The notes beneath the pieces were generated by a model. It had not been told where the DNA came from. It did no database searches and saw only the letters and a list, made by a program, of their open reading frames with translations. From the NCBI GenBank assembly GCA_017994175.1, contig JAGOLH010000003.1:50570-114569 (forward strand): a stretch of DNA of 64,000 bases, given 5' to 3'. Positions 52,695 to 63,995 of the stretch are shown in pieces (within the stretch, counting starts at the first letter, position 1; the number at the start of each line of letters is the position of its first letter). Source of the DNA: Bacteroidales bacterium. Lineage in GTDB: Bacteria > Bacteroidota > Bacteroidia > Bacteroidales > ML635J-15. The position numbers and the translations under genes are program-made.

Positions 52695-55091
52695 TTGTTT
52701 TGGACAAAAATAGCCGGATTTATCCTTCGTAACCGATTACCCCTGCTTATAGCAATTACTGCTATTACAGGTGTTATGATTTGGCAAACCACAAGAGTGA
52801 GGATGGATTACCACTATGCAAATCTTCTTTCTGAAAAGGACCCAATTTATCTTGATAACAAAGAATTTAAAGCAACTTTTGGAGAAGAGGCCAATGCAAT
52901 ATTTATTGGTATCAAGGATGAAAAATTTTTCGAAGCAGGTCACTTCAATAATTTCACACGTTTATGCAACGATCTGAAAAAAATCCCCAATGTAAAATCA
53001 GTATTAAGCATACCACAGGCTGTTAACATACGTCAAATTACAGTTGAAACCGGTGATTCAAAAAAAAGACAATTCGAAATATACCCGCTGTTTTCCGACT
53101 CTACCTACACACAACAGCAACTCGACAGCCTGAAAACTGTTTTTATGAACCTGCCTTTTTACAACGGATTACTGTATAATCACGAAAAACATGTATTTCT
53201 GCTATCGGTTTCACTTAAAAACGAAATTCTCGATAGCCCATTGCGTATTCCTGCGGTAAAGCAAATTGAAAAAACCGTTGAAGAATATTCAACTGCAAAT
53301 AATATCCCGGTATTCATTTCTGGCCATCCTTTCATTAGGACCAAACTGATGACAATGATACGCAGCGAAATTAAAATTTTCATTGTACTTGCTGCATTAA
53401 TTTCTGCGATTATCCTGTTCTTATTTTTCCGCAATATTAAAATCATATTAATTTCGATAGTGGTTGTCGGTACTGCCGTTGTTTGGGCAACGGGTCTGAT
53501 GGGATTGTTTCACTATAAAATTACCGTACTTACTTCAATGATTCCACCTTTGCTCATTGTAATCGGGATTCCCAACATTATATATTTATTGAATAAGTAT
53601 CATACCGAGGTCAGGGCAAATAAAAACAAAATTCTTGCCTTACAAAGGGCTATCCGGCGTAAAGGCACTGCAGTATTTCTCTCGAACCTTACAACAGCTG
53701 TTGGGTTTGCGACTTTCATCATTACAAATAGTCGCATTCTTTGGGAGTTCGGGTTAATTGCATCTTTGGGAGTATTGTTCAGCTTTGTTTTGTCGTTAAT
53801 AGTAATTCCTGTAGTTTCCAGCTACTTGCCCGTGCCATCCGAAAAATACACACGGCACCTTGACAACAAAATAACTACTTGGGTTATTCGTAAAGCGGAA
53901 TTAATTACCAATTCCCATCGTAAACCACTCTATATTATTATCGCATCCGTAATGCTGCTGAGTGTGCTGGGTATAATAAACATCAGGCAGACAGGCTACT
54001 TAATGGACGACGTACCTCATAAGAAAAAAATGTATGTTGACCTTAAATATCTGGAATCATGTTTTCACGGAGTTAGTCCGCTGGAAATTATGATTAAAAC
54101 TCAGGACACTTTGTCGGGAAATCAGTTTATTACTCAGATTCAAAAAATCGATTCTCTTCAAATATCCTTATTAAAACACAAAGAGTTATCGAGATCCGTT
54201 TCGGTTGCAGATGCTCTAAAATTTCTGAATCAAGCCTATTCGCAAGGGAAAAGTGTTGCTTACCGGTTACCGGATAACCCGAAAACCTACGAGACAATTT
54301 TTAAACGTCTTCCTCAAAAATTCGATTTCAATAACCAGTTTATTGCTTCATTTATCGATTCATCAAAAACAATCACCCGCGTAAGCCTGAATGTTGAAGA
54401 TGTGGGAACAAAAAAGATGAAAGTATTGATACCTTTTATTAAAAAGGAGGTAGACCAAATTTTTCCACCGGAAAAATATCATACGGTTATCACGGGTAGT
54501 ACAATCCTATATTTCACAGGCACCACCTACCTTACTAAGAATTTGTTTTCGAGTCTTTCGTTGGCTTTTATTGTAATTGCCGTTTTGCTTTACTGGATGT
54601 TCCGCTCTGTACGTATGACACTTCTTGGCCTTATCCCTAACATGATACCAATGATACTGACAGCAGCTATAATGGGAGCATTCAACATTCCACTCAAGCC
54701 TTCAACAATTATGGTTTTCGGAATAGCATTTGGTATTTCAGTTGATGGCACAATTCATTTTGTAAACAAATTTCGTTACGAATACATTGCTCTGAATAAA
54801 AAAATCGGAGTTGCTGTAAACGAAGCCATTCAGGAGGTCGGCATCAGCCTTGTGTACAATGCAACAATACTGATTCTTGGCTTCAGCATTTTCATTGTTT
54901 CAGGATTCGGGGGAACAAAAGCATTGGGAATTCTTGTTTCAATTGCATTATTTGCATCAATGATTTGCAATCTTTTATTATTACCATCATTATTATTATC
55001 TTTAGAAAAATTTTACGACAGAAAGACAATAGGTTCTGTCGGAATTGATGCTTATGACGAAGAAACATTATCGGAAACCAACATCAACTAA
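52695..55091 (+). CDS. MMPL/RND-type lipid or small-molecule exporter
   Basis: A 798-residue membrane protein of the RND superfamily, MMPL branch, with about twelve hydrophobic segments in two halves (helices near 15-32, 220-355 and 425; 590-770) and two periplasmic domains. Helix-4-like sequence G-I-P-N-I-I-Y-L-L-N-K-Y and helix-10-like G-I-S-V-D-G-T-I-H-F-V-N-K-F are typical. Members export lipids, hopanoids or other hydrophobic compounds. It starts with TTG; the nearby ATG at 52690 is out of frame and hits a stop. An epimerase and a polyprenyl synthase follow, so lipid or glycolipid transport is possible. Confidence 0.85.
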   Translation: MFWTKIAGFILRNRLPLLIAITAITGVMIWQTTRVRMDYHYANLLSEKDPIYLDNKEFKATFGEEANAIFIGIKDEKFFEAGHFNNFTRLCNDLKKIPNVKSVLSIPQAVNIRQITVETGDSKKRQFEIYPLFSDSTYTQQQLDSLKTVFMNLPFYNGLLYNHEKHVFLLSVSLKNEILDSPLRIPAVKQIEKTVEEYSTANNIPVFISGHPFIRTKLMTMIRSEIKIFIVLAALISAIILFLFFRNIKIILISIVVVGTAVVWATGLMGLFHYKITVLTSMIPPLLIVIGIPNIIYLLNKYHTEVRANKNKILALQRAIRRKGTAVFLSNLTTAVGFATFIITNSRILWEFGLIASLGVLFSFVLSLIVIPVVSSYLPVPSEKYTRHLDNKITTWVIRKAELITNSHRKPLYIIIASVMLLSVLGIINIRQTGYLMDDVPHKKKMYVDLKYLESCFHGVSPLEIMIKTQDTLSGNQFITQIQKIDSLQISLLKHKELSRSVSVADALKFLNQAYSQGKSVAYRLPDNPKTYETIFKRLPQKFDFNNQFIASFIDSSKTITRVSLNVEDVGTKKMKVLIPFIKKEVDQIFPPEKYHTVITGSTILYFTGTTYLTKNLFSSLSLAFIVIAVLLYWMFRSVRMTLLGLIPNMIPMILTAAIMGAFNIPLKPSTIMVFGIAFGISVDGTIHFVNKFRYEYIALNKKIGVAVNEAIQEVGISLVYNATILILGFSIFIVSGFGGTKALGILVSIALFASMICNLLLLPSLLLSLEKFYDRKTIGSVGIDAYDEETLSETNIN

Positions 55092-55113
55092 TTATCAATA
55101 AATAAATCATATC

Positions 55114-56088
55114 ATGTACACAACCGCATCACGTCACTCCTTCAAAAGGAAGATACTCATTACCGGTGGAGCCGGTTTTATCGGTAGTGCTTTAGCAGAA
55201 AAACTGGCCTCCGACAATGAAAACCTGGTCGTTGTTGTCGATGATTTATCAACGGGCAGAATTGAGAAAATACCTACCGGATATGACAACCTTCGTTTTA
55301 TAAAATGCGATGTAAACGAATATCGCGATATTGTTGAAGTGATGCTATCGTATCAATTCCATTATGTATTTCATTATGCCGCAGTCGTTGGGGTTCATCG
55401 CACACAGGAGCACCCTGTCAATGTACTTAAAGACATCAGAGGCCTGGAAAACATATTAAGAATCAGTAAAAACACGGGGGTAAAAAGAGTATTTTACGCT
55501 TCATCATCCGAAGTGTACGGAGAACCTGTTGAACTTCCGCAAAATGCACACACTACACCTTTAAATTCGCGGCTTCCGTATGCCATAGTGAAAAACCTCG
55601 GAGAAGCATTCCTGCGGTCGTATCAACGTGAATACGGTTTGAATTTTACAATTTTCAGATTTTTCAATACATACGGCCCCAAGCAGAGCAAGGATTTTGT
55701 TATATCGAAGTTTATTTACAACGCATTGCACAATCACGATATCACTATCTACGGTGACGGATCGCAAACGCGTACATTTTGCTACATTGATGATAACATT
55801 GAGTCTACAGTGCTGATTGCAAGCAAGGACATGTACATAAACGATGTGATTAACATTGGAACAGATACAGAAACCCCAATCCTTGAACTTGCAGATACGG
55901 TTATCAAGCTTACCGGATCGAGTTCGAAAATTGTATTCCTTCCTCCGCTGGCAGAAGGAGATATGACAAGACGCTGCCCCGACAACAAAGGGATGCGCGA
56001 AGTTCTCAATCGTGATTTAATCTCCCTTGAAGAAGGAATGAAACGAATTCTCGAACAAGGCCTTTTTGAATTTAAGCTACAGCACTGA
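55114..56088 (+). CDS. NAD-dependent sugar-nucleotide epimerase/dehydratase
   Basis: A 324-residue extended SDR enzyme. The NAD motif is G-G-A-G-F-I-G-S (18-25), with Y-A-S-S-S-E-V-Y-G-E and P-Y-A-I-V-K, the YxxxK catalytic pair. N-T-Y-G-P and D-G-x-Q-T-R-T-F-C-Y-I-D-D fit UDP-glucuronate decarboxylase and GalE-like members, so a nucleotide-sugar epimerase or decarboxylase is likely, with the substrate unknown. Its stop overlaps the polyprenyl synthase start by 1 nt (TGATG). Confidence 0.87.
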   Translation: MYTTASRHSFKRKILITGGAGFIGSALAEKLASDNENLVVVVDDLSTGRIEKIPTGYDNLRFIKCDVNEYRDIVEVMLSYQFHYVFHYAAVVGVHRTQEHPVNVLKDIRGLENILRISKNTGVKRVFYASSSEVYGEPVELPQNAHTTPLNSRLPYAIVKNLGEAFLRSYQREYGLNFTIFRFFNTYGPKQSKDFVISKFIYNALHNHDITIYGDGSQTRTFCYIDDNIESTVLIASKDMYINDVINIGTDTETPILELADTVIKLTGSSSKIVFLPPLAEGDMTRRCPDNKGMREVLNRDLISLEEGMKRILEQGLFEFKLQH

Positions 56089-57059
56089 TGCACTCCTTTG
56101 AAGAGCTTCATAAAATAATTAACTCCTATTTCCAACAGTACGAATGGGCAAAGGCACCCGAAAATCTCTACAAACCCATAGAATATTCTCTTTCGCTTGG
56201 TGGTAAAAGATTGCGCCCTATTTTAACCCTCATGTCGTGTGAGCTGTTTTCCGACAACTACAACAAAGCTATTGATGCAGCTGCTGCAATTGAGATCTTT
56301 CATAATTTCACCCTGCTACATGATGACATTATGGACAAAGCATCGCTGCGCAGGGGAATACCTACAGTGCATGCCCGCTGGAACGCAAACATTGCACTGC
56401 TTTCGGGAGATGCAATGTCGATAATTGCATACAGGCATATTTCGAGAATCTCATATAAAATGAATGAGTGCCTCGACATATTCAACGATACAGCTCTTAA
56501 AATATGTGAAGGACAACAGATTGATATGGACTTTGAAGAGAGAGCCGATGTTACTGTTGATGAATATCTGCATATGATCACGTATAAAACAGCAGTATTA
56601 ATAGCATGCAGCCTTAAAATCGGGTCTTTGGTAGGCGGAGCAACTTCAGATGAGGCTGAAAAAATGTACGATCTTGGTCTTAAATTAGGCATGGCATTTC
56701 AATTGCAGGATGATTTGCTTGATGTGTATGGCGATGAAAAAATCTTTGGTAAAAACATCGGTGGCGATATTGTTGCAAATAAAAAAACTTATTTGCTGAT
56801 TTCTGCCTTGAACGCCGACAGCAAGTCAACACGAAAGCAACTAACAACGGCAATGAATGAAATATTTCTTGCCAATGATGATAAAATATCGAAAGTTACA
56901 GATATATACAACCAATTGGGAATAAAAGAACTAACACTAAAGACAATCACTGCGTATTTTTCCGAAGCTATCGGTATCCTAAACAGCATCCCCATTAAGG
57001 AAAACAAAAAAATTGTTCTTCGTGATTTAATTTTAAGCTTGAAGTCGCGGAGCTTTTAG
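56088..57059 (+). CDS. Polyprenyl diphosphate synthase
   Basis: A 323-residue trans-prenyltransferase. The first aspartate-rich motif is D-D-I-M-D (near 80) without the two-residue insertion of type II farnesyl synthases, and the second is D-D-L-L-D with G-K-N-I-G-G-D-I. Aromatic F five residues before the first motif suggests a short-to-medium product such as GGPP, but the chain length is not certain. It also has the G-G-K-R-L-R-P signature. It uses IPP from the pathway ending in ispH. It is translationally coupled to the epimerase gene. Confidence 0.9.
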   Translation: MHSFEELHKIINSYFQQYEWAKAPENLYKPIEYSLSLGGKRLRPILTLMSCELFSDNYNKAIDAAAAIEIFHNFTLLHDDIMDKASLRRGIPTVHARWNANIALLSGDAMSIIAYRHISRISYKMNECLDIFNDTALKICEGQQIDMDFEERADVTVDEYLHMITYKTAVLIACSLKIGSLVGGATSDEAEKMYDLGLKLGMAFQLQDDLLDVYGDEKIFGKNIGGDIVANKKTYLLISALNADSKSTRKQLTTAMNEIFLANDDKISKVTDIYNQLGIKELTLKTITAYFSEAIGILNSIPIKENKKIVLRDLILSLKSRSF

Positions 57060-57085
57060 GCAATCCTGAATGTTTTTAAAATTGA

Positions 57086-58675
<1,590 letters not shown>

Positions 58676-58677
58676 AA

Positions 58678-58914
58678 ATGAAGGTTACATTACTTACACC
58701 CGAAAAAACCCTCTTCGAAGGACAAGCAACCTTTGTTGAAGTTCCCGGTGCAAAAGGGCGGTTTCAGATGCTCGATCATCATGCTCCGATTGTTTCGATT
58801 CTTAGTGCAGGCAAGGTGCGAATCGTACTTCCCGATAATTCGGAAAAATTGTTCGACATACAGGGAGGGGTTATTGAGCTGAAAAACGATATAATCACAA
58901 TTCTGGCAGAATAA
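58678..58914 (+). CDS. atpC: F-type ATP synthase subunit epsilon, short form
   Basis: A 78-residue epsilon subunit with the N-terminal beta-sandwich only (T-P-E-K-T-L-F-E-G, V-P-G-A-K-G-R-F-Q-M-L-x-H-H-A-P-I-V-S). The C-terminal helical hairpin that inhibits ATP hydrolysis in longer homologues is missing. Such short forms are typical in Bacteroidota, so the regulation of ATPase activity likely differs. It is 2 nt after atpD. Confidence 0.92.
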   Translation: MKVTLLTPEKTLFEGQATFVEVPGAKGRFQMLDHHAPIVSILSAGKVRIVLPDNSEKLFDIQGGVIELKNDIITILAE

Positions 58915-58994
58915 TACCTGTTATAAACTACTTTATTCTGAAATTAAACCTTTTTCTCCAAATTTCATCTAATACTTTTATAAATCGTTGCTGT

Positions 58995-61436
58995 ATGAAG
59001 TTGTACTTTTTAATTACTGTGGCTTTATTACATTTGTTTTTTTCCACAGTATCGAATGCACAGGAAGGCCCACGTGGAAATGCTCCCGCCGACGGAATCA
59101 TTTTTGGTACTATAATCGACAACAAGTCGAATGAGCCAATTGAATATGCTAATGTCAGTATTTACTCACTTCGCGACTCAACGCTGGTAAGTGGTGGAAT
59201 TAGTAACAAAAAAGGTGTTTTTCAGATAACATCGCTGCGTTATGGGAAGTATTATGTTGATATCGATTTTATCGGATATAAAAAAATCAGAGTCAACGAT
59301 GTTTTTATAAATCCTGAAAACAACAATGTTTCACTTGGGAAAATTAAACTCAGCCCTGCTGTTGAAATGCTTAATGAAGTAGAGATAGAGGCTGAAGGCC
59401 CAAGTGTTGAATATAAAATTGACCGAAAGGTGATTACCGTCGATAAAAACCTGAGTGCTGCCGGAGGAACCGCTGTGGATGTTCTCGAAAACACTCCATC
59501 GGTGCAAACCGATATTGACGGAAATGTTAGCATTCGGGGAAACTCGAATTTCCTCGTTTTAATCGACGGGAGGCCGAGTCCTGTGCAGGGAAGCGATGCT
59601 TTGCAGCAAATTCCGGCCGGTTCAATACAAAGCATCGAAATCATCACTAACCCCTCTGCCAAGTATGACCCAGACGGCGTGGGCGGAATAATAAATGTAA
59701 TTCTTAAAAAAGACAAACGTACCGGAATCAATGGATTATTCTCGCTCTCCTATGGGTCGTTCAATACTCTGGGAGGAGATTTTCTTGTGAATATGCGTAC
59801 AGAGAAATTTAATTTTTTTGTTGGCGGCAACTATAATAACCGGTTAAACAAAAGCTCGGGTAATAGCGAACAGAGAACTTATGCCAGTGATACCCTTTTT
59901 GTGTATAAAGAATCGCAGAACAACCGTGGCCGAGAGGATGGAAAACTCCGTGGGGGCTTCGATTTCTTTATTACTCCAAACGACGTAATAACCCTTTCGG
60001 GAAATATTGGAAAAGACGGTATGCATAGTGGTGCTGATGAATATTTTACATCATACTGGTTGCGCGATAACATGGTTAGCGACAGCATTTCCTACAATAA
60101 TGTAAATTCAGGGCAGCATAATGGACTATACTACTCAGCAGATTTGAATTTTCAGCATAAATTCCTTAAAAAAGGGCATGAGCTAACCGCCTATACTTAT
60201 TTTGATTACGACGACAACGACGAAAACGATCAGTACACGCAATATTTTAGTGCAACCGACACTAACAGTTACAGGACAAGAGAATTTTCGATTTCTAGAA
60301 ATCTTAGGGGTCAGATCGATTATACCCTTCCGCTCTTCGAAAAAGGCAAACTCGAAGCCGGCTATCAGGTTAAACAAAAATGGAGCAGCAACAACTATGA
60401 TTACCAGAGTTTGATTGTGGACGATTGGGTTGACAGCCTTACAAATAACTACTCCTTCGACCAGAATATTCAATCGGGATACCTGACATTTTCGCATGAA
60501 GTGGGAAAATTCGGATATATGCTCGGGCTACGCTCGGAATACACAAACAGAACAATACACCAGGCAGCCGTAATTGTACCTTTCGATTCGGTGTATAAAG
60601 CTTTTAATGTCTTCCCAACACTGCACTTATCGTATCAGTTACCCTGGGAAATGCAGGTAATGACCAGTTACAGCCGAAGAATCAACCGACCTTGGGATTT
60701 CTTCCTTGACCCTTACCCAGAAGTAACCGATGCATATAATATTCGCCAGGGGAATCCTATGCTGGCTCCAGAAAGCACAAACTCTGCCGAGCTCAACCTC
60801 CAGAAACGATTTGGGAACAATTTCGTGTCAATTGAAGGCTTCTACAGGTACACAACCAACAAATTTGAAAGAATTAAGAAAGTTAGCCCCGATAACAGCG
60901 AAATAATGATTAGTACCTGGGAAAACATTGGGAAAGACATGTCGCTCGGAGGAGAGCTTATGGGGAATGTGAATCTTACGAAGTGGTGGAACCTGAATCT
61001 GAGCGGAGAGGCATACTATTACGAAATTGTTGCCGATGCTTCAGGCAACGTAAACAGCAATAACACATTTACATGGGGAGCCAGGATGAACAATACGTTT
61101 AAAATTAAAAAAACCGGTACCACTTTTCAGCTAAGTGGCTTCCTTAGGGGCAATTCAATAACCTCGCAGGGTACAACCAAAGGCAGCGGAATGGTAAACA
61201 TAGCATTGCGTCAGGACTTTCTGGATCGCAGCCTTTCGGTTACCTTTAACCTGAGAGATATTTTTAATACCATGAACCATGAATTTATTTCAGAAACTGA
61301 AAGTTTCTATTCCTACACCTATATGAATCGTAAATCACCAACATTTAATATTACAATTACTTATAAGCTCAACGATTTCACAAAGCGTAAAGATAAAACT
61401 TCTGAATACGGCCAGGACGAAGGCGACGAAATGTAA
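58995..61436 (+). CDS. TonB-dependent-receptor-like outer-membrane beta-barrel protein
   Basis: An 813-residue outer-membrane receptor-like protein: signal peptide (1-23), a carboxypeptidase-regulatory-like domain (about 36-120), a plug domain (about 145-245: D-V-L-E-N-T-P-S-V, S-I-R-G-N-S-N-F-L-V-L-I-D-G) and a C-terminal barrel of the outer membrane beta-barrel family. There is no SusD-like partner gene next to it, which argues against a glycan-utilisation locus. Ligand unknown. The next 272 bp hold no gene. Confidence 0.88.
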   Translation: MKLYFLITVALLHLFFSTVSNAQEGPRGNAPADGIIFGTIIDNKSNEPIEYANVSIYSLRDSTLVSGGISNKKGVFQITSLRYGKYYVDIDFIGYKKIRVNDVFINPENNNVSLGKIKLSPAVEMLNEVEIEAEGPSVEYKIDRKVITVDKNLSAAGGTAVDVLENTPSVQTDIDGNVSIRGNSNFLVLIDGRPSPVQGSDALQQIPAGSIQSIEIITNPSAKYDPDGVGGIINVILKKDKRTGINGLFSLSYGSFNTLGGDFLVNMRTEKFNFFVGGNYNNRLNKSSGNSEQRTYASDTLFVYKESQNNRGREDGKLRGGFDFFITPNDVITLSGNIGKDGMHSGADEYFTSYWLRDNMVSDSISYNNVNSGQHNGLYYSADLNFQHKFLKKGHELTAYTYFDYDDNDENDQYTQYFSATDTNSYRTREFSISRNLRGQIDYTLPLFEKGKLEAGYQVKQKWSSNNYDYQSLIVDDWVDSLTNNYSFDQNIQSGYLTFSHEVGKFGYMLGLRSEYTNRTIHQAAVIVPFDSVYKAFNVFPTLHLSYQLPWEMQVMTSYSRRINRPWDFFLDPYPEVTDAYNIRQGNPMLAPESTNSAELNLQKRFGNNFVSIEGFYRYTTNKFERIKKVSPDNSEIMISTWENIGKDMSLGGELMGNVNLTKWWNLNLSGEAYYYEIVADASGNVNSNNTFTWGARMNNTFKIKKTGTTFQLSGFLRGNSITSQGTTKGSGMVNIALRQDFLDRSLSVTFNLRDIFNTMNHEFISETESFYSYTYMNRKSPTFNITITYKLNDFTKRKDKTSEYGQDEGDEM

Positions 61437-61708
61437 GCCCCGATGCATTTTAGTCCAGATTAACCAGTGCGGGAATCGGAGACAGTAAATGAATATAATT
61501 TTAATCACTCGGTTTGAATGTGAATCAGTATCACCATTCATTTTTCACTTATCGGTAATGTAATGCGTTAGAATCCGAATCTCAAGAAAAGCTCGGATAG
61601 CAAAAATATTAGATGAGTTGAATTGTAAATATCTTTTTGAAAAATTGATTTTCAGAGCATGGCAAAGTTTTATAATAAGGTCTATATTTAGACTTTTAAC
61701 TAAAGCAA
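61437..61708. other. Intergenic region before thyA
   Basis: No ORF, tRNA or strong hairpin is seen. A 14-bp inverted repeat GTCTATATTTAGAC (61680-61693) overlaps a TAnnTTTG-like stretch TATATTTA, and could be an operator or promoter of thyA. Confidence 0.4.
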
Positions 61709-62503
61709 ATGAAAGCTTATCTTGATTTACTCAGCCATGTGTTGCAGCATGGCGTAACTAAAAACGACAGAACAGGCACCGGTACTATCAGTGTATTTGG
61801 CTATCAAATGCGCTTTGATTTAAGCGAAGGATTTCCATTGTTAACCACAAAAAAGCTGCACCTAAAGTCAATAATTTACGAATTGCTATGGTTTTTGCAA
61901 GGCGATACCAATATTAAATACCTCAAAGACCACGGAGTGAGTATTTGGGACGAATGGGCTGATGAAAATGGAAACCTCGGACATATATACGGATATCAGT
62001 GGAGATCGTGGCCTTCGGCCGAAGGCAAGGTTATCGATCAGATATCAGAGCTTATAAATTCTCTTAAAAATAATCCCGATTCGCGACGCCATATTGTAAG
62101 CGCATGGAATGTGGGTGATTTGGAAAACATGGCGCTTCCGCCCTGCCATGCCATGTTCCAATTCTATGTTTCCGGCGATAAATTATCATGTCAGCTCTAT
62201 CAGCGCAGTGCAGATATTTTTATCGGAGTGCCGTTTAATATTTCTTCGTATGCGCTGCTTACGCTTATGGTGGCACAGGTATGCGGCTACCGCCCCGGCG
62301 AGTTTATTCACACTCTGGGAGATGCACACATATATTTAAATCACATTAATCAGGTGAAGCTCCAGCTGGAGCGCGAACCCAGAACGCTACCCACTATGGA
62401 AATCCTAAACAACCGAACAAGTATTTTTGATTTTCAATTCGAAGATTTTTTGTTATCGAACTACAACCCGCATCCGCATATAAAGGGGCAAATTGCTGTG
62501 TAA
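61709..62503 (+). CDS. thyA: Thymidylate synthase
   Basis: A 264-residue thymidylate synthase, the same length as the E. coli enzyme. The catalytic cysteine is C146 in [11 protein letters not shown], with [12 protein letters not shown] and D-A-H-I-Y-L-N-H. It converts dUMP to dTMP using methylene-THF and makes DHF, which the next gene's DHFR recycles. folA follows after 18 nt. Confidence 0.97.
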   Translation: MKAYLDLLSHVLQHGVTKNDRTGTGTISVFGYQMRFDLSEGFPLLTTKKLHLKSIIYELLWFLQGDTNIKYLKDHGVSIWDEWADENGNLGHIYGYQWRSWPSAEGKVIDQISELINSLKNNPDSRRHIVSAWNVGDLENMALPPCHAMFQFYVSGDKLSCQLYQRSADIFIGVPFNISSYALLTLMVAQVCGYRPGEFIHTLGDAHIYLNHINQVKLQLEREPRTLPTMEILNNRTSIFDFQFEDFLLSNYNPHPHIKGQIAV

Positions 62504-62521
62504 CCTAACAACTTAATATCA

Positions 62522-63004
62522 ATGTCATTTTCAATAATTGTCGCTATAGGGAAAAATTTCGAAATCGGAGCAAACAACGATTTACTCTGGCATATTTCGG
62601 GCGACCTTAAGAGGTTCAAATCAATAACAACCGGGCACACGATAATTATGGGAAAAAAAACCTATGAATCGTTACCGGTACGTCCGCTACCGAACCGAAG
62701 AAGTATTGTTCTTTCGGATATCGAAAACGACAGCATTCCAGGGGTAGTAGTGGCTTCTTCTATCGAAGAAGTAAAAAAACTTTGCAATGCAAGCGATGAG
62801 AATTTCATCATTGGTGGTGGTATGGTTTACCGGCAGTTTCTACCCCTTGCCGAAAAATTGTACCTCACTCTTGTTCACCGGAGTTATACAGCCGACGTTT
62901 ACTTTCCTGAAATAAATTACAATGATTGGAATTGTATATCGGCGGAAGAGCATCCGGAACATGACCCTCCTTTTTCATATAAAATATTCACCCGCAAAAA
63001 ATAA
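62522..63004 (+). CDS. folA: Dihydrofolate reductase
   Basis: A 160-residue DHFR. Landmarks: I-V-A-I-G-K-N-F-E-I-G-A-N-N-D-L-L-W-H (D/W at the active site), G-H-T-I-I-M-G-K-K-T-Y-E-S-L-P and F-I-I-G-G-G-M-V-Y-R. It recycles the DHF made by ThyA; the two genes are adjacent on the same strand. Confidence 0.96.
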   Translation: MSFSIIVAIGKNFEIGANNDLLWHISGDLKRFKSITTGHTIIMGKKTYESLPVRPLPNRRSIVLSDIENDSIPGVVVASSIEEVKKLCNASDENFIIGGGMVYRQFLPLAEKLYLTLVHRSYTADVYFPEINYNDWNCISAEEHPEHDPPFSYKIFTRKK

Positions 63005-63009
63005 CACCC

Positions 63010-63843
63010 ATGAGAACCAGTTTTTTTATTCTTCTGTTGTTGTTGCTCTGGTTGCTGGCAGGATGCAATTTCGAAAGAAACAACCCTCCCACTGCTGAGC
63101 AAACCGTACAGGCTATGAGGGAATACGTAATTGCTGCAGGTATATTTTCCGATTCATTTGAAGAATCGGACAATGCAGCAAGAGATGCCGACAACCAGCT
63201 AGGGTCATTGAAGCAATTCAAAACGGGCTTTCCTGTGATAACCATTGAACCATTCGATCAACACACATGGCCTAAAACCATTACAGTTGACTGGGGTTCA
63301 GAAAATTACCTGTGTCAGGACAATCGTTACCGCAGAGGGAAAATCATTATCATGGCAAGCGATTATTACAGGAACGAAAACTCGGTACTTACGATAAATT
63401 TCGATAATTTCTATCAGAACAATCACAAAGTGGAAGGTAACGAAACAGTTACCAATACAGGAAGAAATACCGATGGCTTTATTGTGCATACGGTTGTGGT
63501 ATCAAATGGGAAGATTACTACTCCTGAAAACAAATATATTTATTTTACTCAGAATTCAGAAAGGACATGGATTGAAGGGGAAAGCACTATAACCGAGCCC
63601 TGCGACGATGTATATTTGATTGCTGGGTGCCAAACCGGTATCAGCTCCGATAGCATACACTACGAAATTAATGTGGAAGAATCTTTAAATGCGTTGGTTT
63701 GCTGCAAGTGGTTTCGGTCAGGGCTTCTTCATGTAACGATTGAAGATTTGCCTCTGATTGAAATCGATTATGGAGAAACTGACTGCAACAATCAAGCGGT
63801 GGTAAGTTTCAACGGAGTTGATTATCCAATAGAGATGCAATAA
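63010..63843 (+). CDS. Lipoprotein of unknown function
   Basis: A 277-residue predicted lipoprotein with a lipobox L-A-G-C (C19). It has several further cysteines (about 103, 195, 203, 226-227, 257), which may form disulfides in the periplasm. Beta-rich sequence with an N-x-W-I-E-G-E-S-type strand. I recognise no family. It begins 5 nt after folA, so may share its transcript, but the function is not connected by sequence. Confidence 0.68.
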   Translation: MRTSFFILLLLLLWLLAGCNFERNNPPTAEQTVQAMREYVIAAGIFSDSFEESDNAARDADNQLGSLKQFKTGFPVITIEPFDQHTWPKTITVDWGSENYLCQDNRYRRGKIIIMASDYYRNENSVLTINFDNFYQNNHKVEGNETVTNTGRNTDGFIVHTVVVSNGKITTPENKYIYFTQNSERTWIEGESTITEPCDDVYLIAGCQTGISSDSIHYEINVEESLNALVCCKWFRSGLLHVTIEDLPLIEIDYGETDCNNQAVVSFNGVDYPIEMQ

Positions 63844-63848
63844 ATAAA

Positions 63849-63876
63849 AAAGCCCTTCAAAAGAATGAAGGGCTTT
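63849..63876 (-). terminator. Terminator of the rRNA operon
   Basis: Perfect 11-bp stem AAAGCCCTTCA/TGAAGGGCTTT with a 6-nt loop. On the minus strand it is followed by TTTTTTATTTATT, fitting a terminator just after the 5S gene. On the plus strand the same hairpin may stop the lipoprotein transcript. Confidence 0.88.
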
Positions 63877-63884
63877 AAAAGAAA

Positions 63885-63995
63885 TCCGGCAGCGACCTAC
63901 TCTTCCGCTGTTACGCAGTACCATCGGCGCAGGCGGGCTTAACTTCTCTGTTCGGGATGGGAAGAGGTGTTGCCCCGCCGCCATAGCCACCTGGA
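63885..63995 (-). rRNA. rrf: 5S ribosomal RNA
   Basis: On the minus strand the sequence carries the 5S landmarks: GGTGGCTATGGCGGCGGGG at the 5' side, ACCTCTTCCCATCCCGAAC in the loop C region, GAGAAGTTAAGC and GATGGTACTGC, and the 3' side GGTCGCTGCCGG. The ends pair (TCC-GGTGGC with GCTGCC-GGA, one bulged base), giving about 111 nt. The 23S gene is expected just beyond the right edge. Confidence 0.93.

Noticed and set aside
63718..63990. Open reading frame on the minus strand across the 5S rRNA
   Set aside because: It runs through the 5S gene and the terminator and has no protein-like composition.
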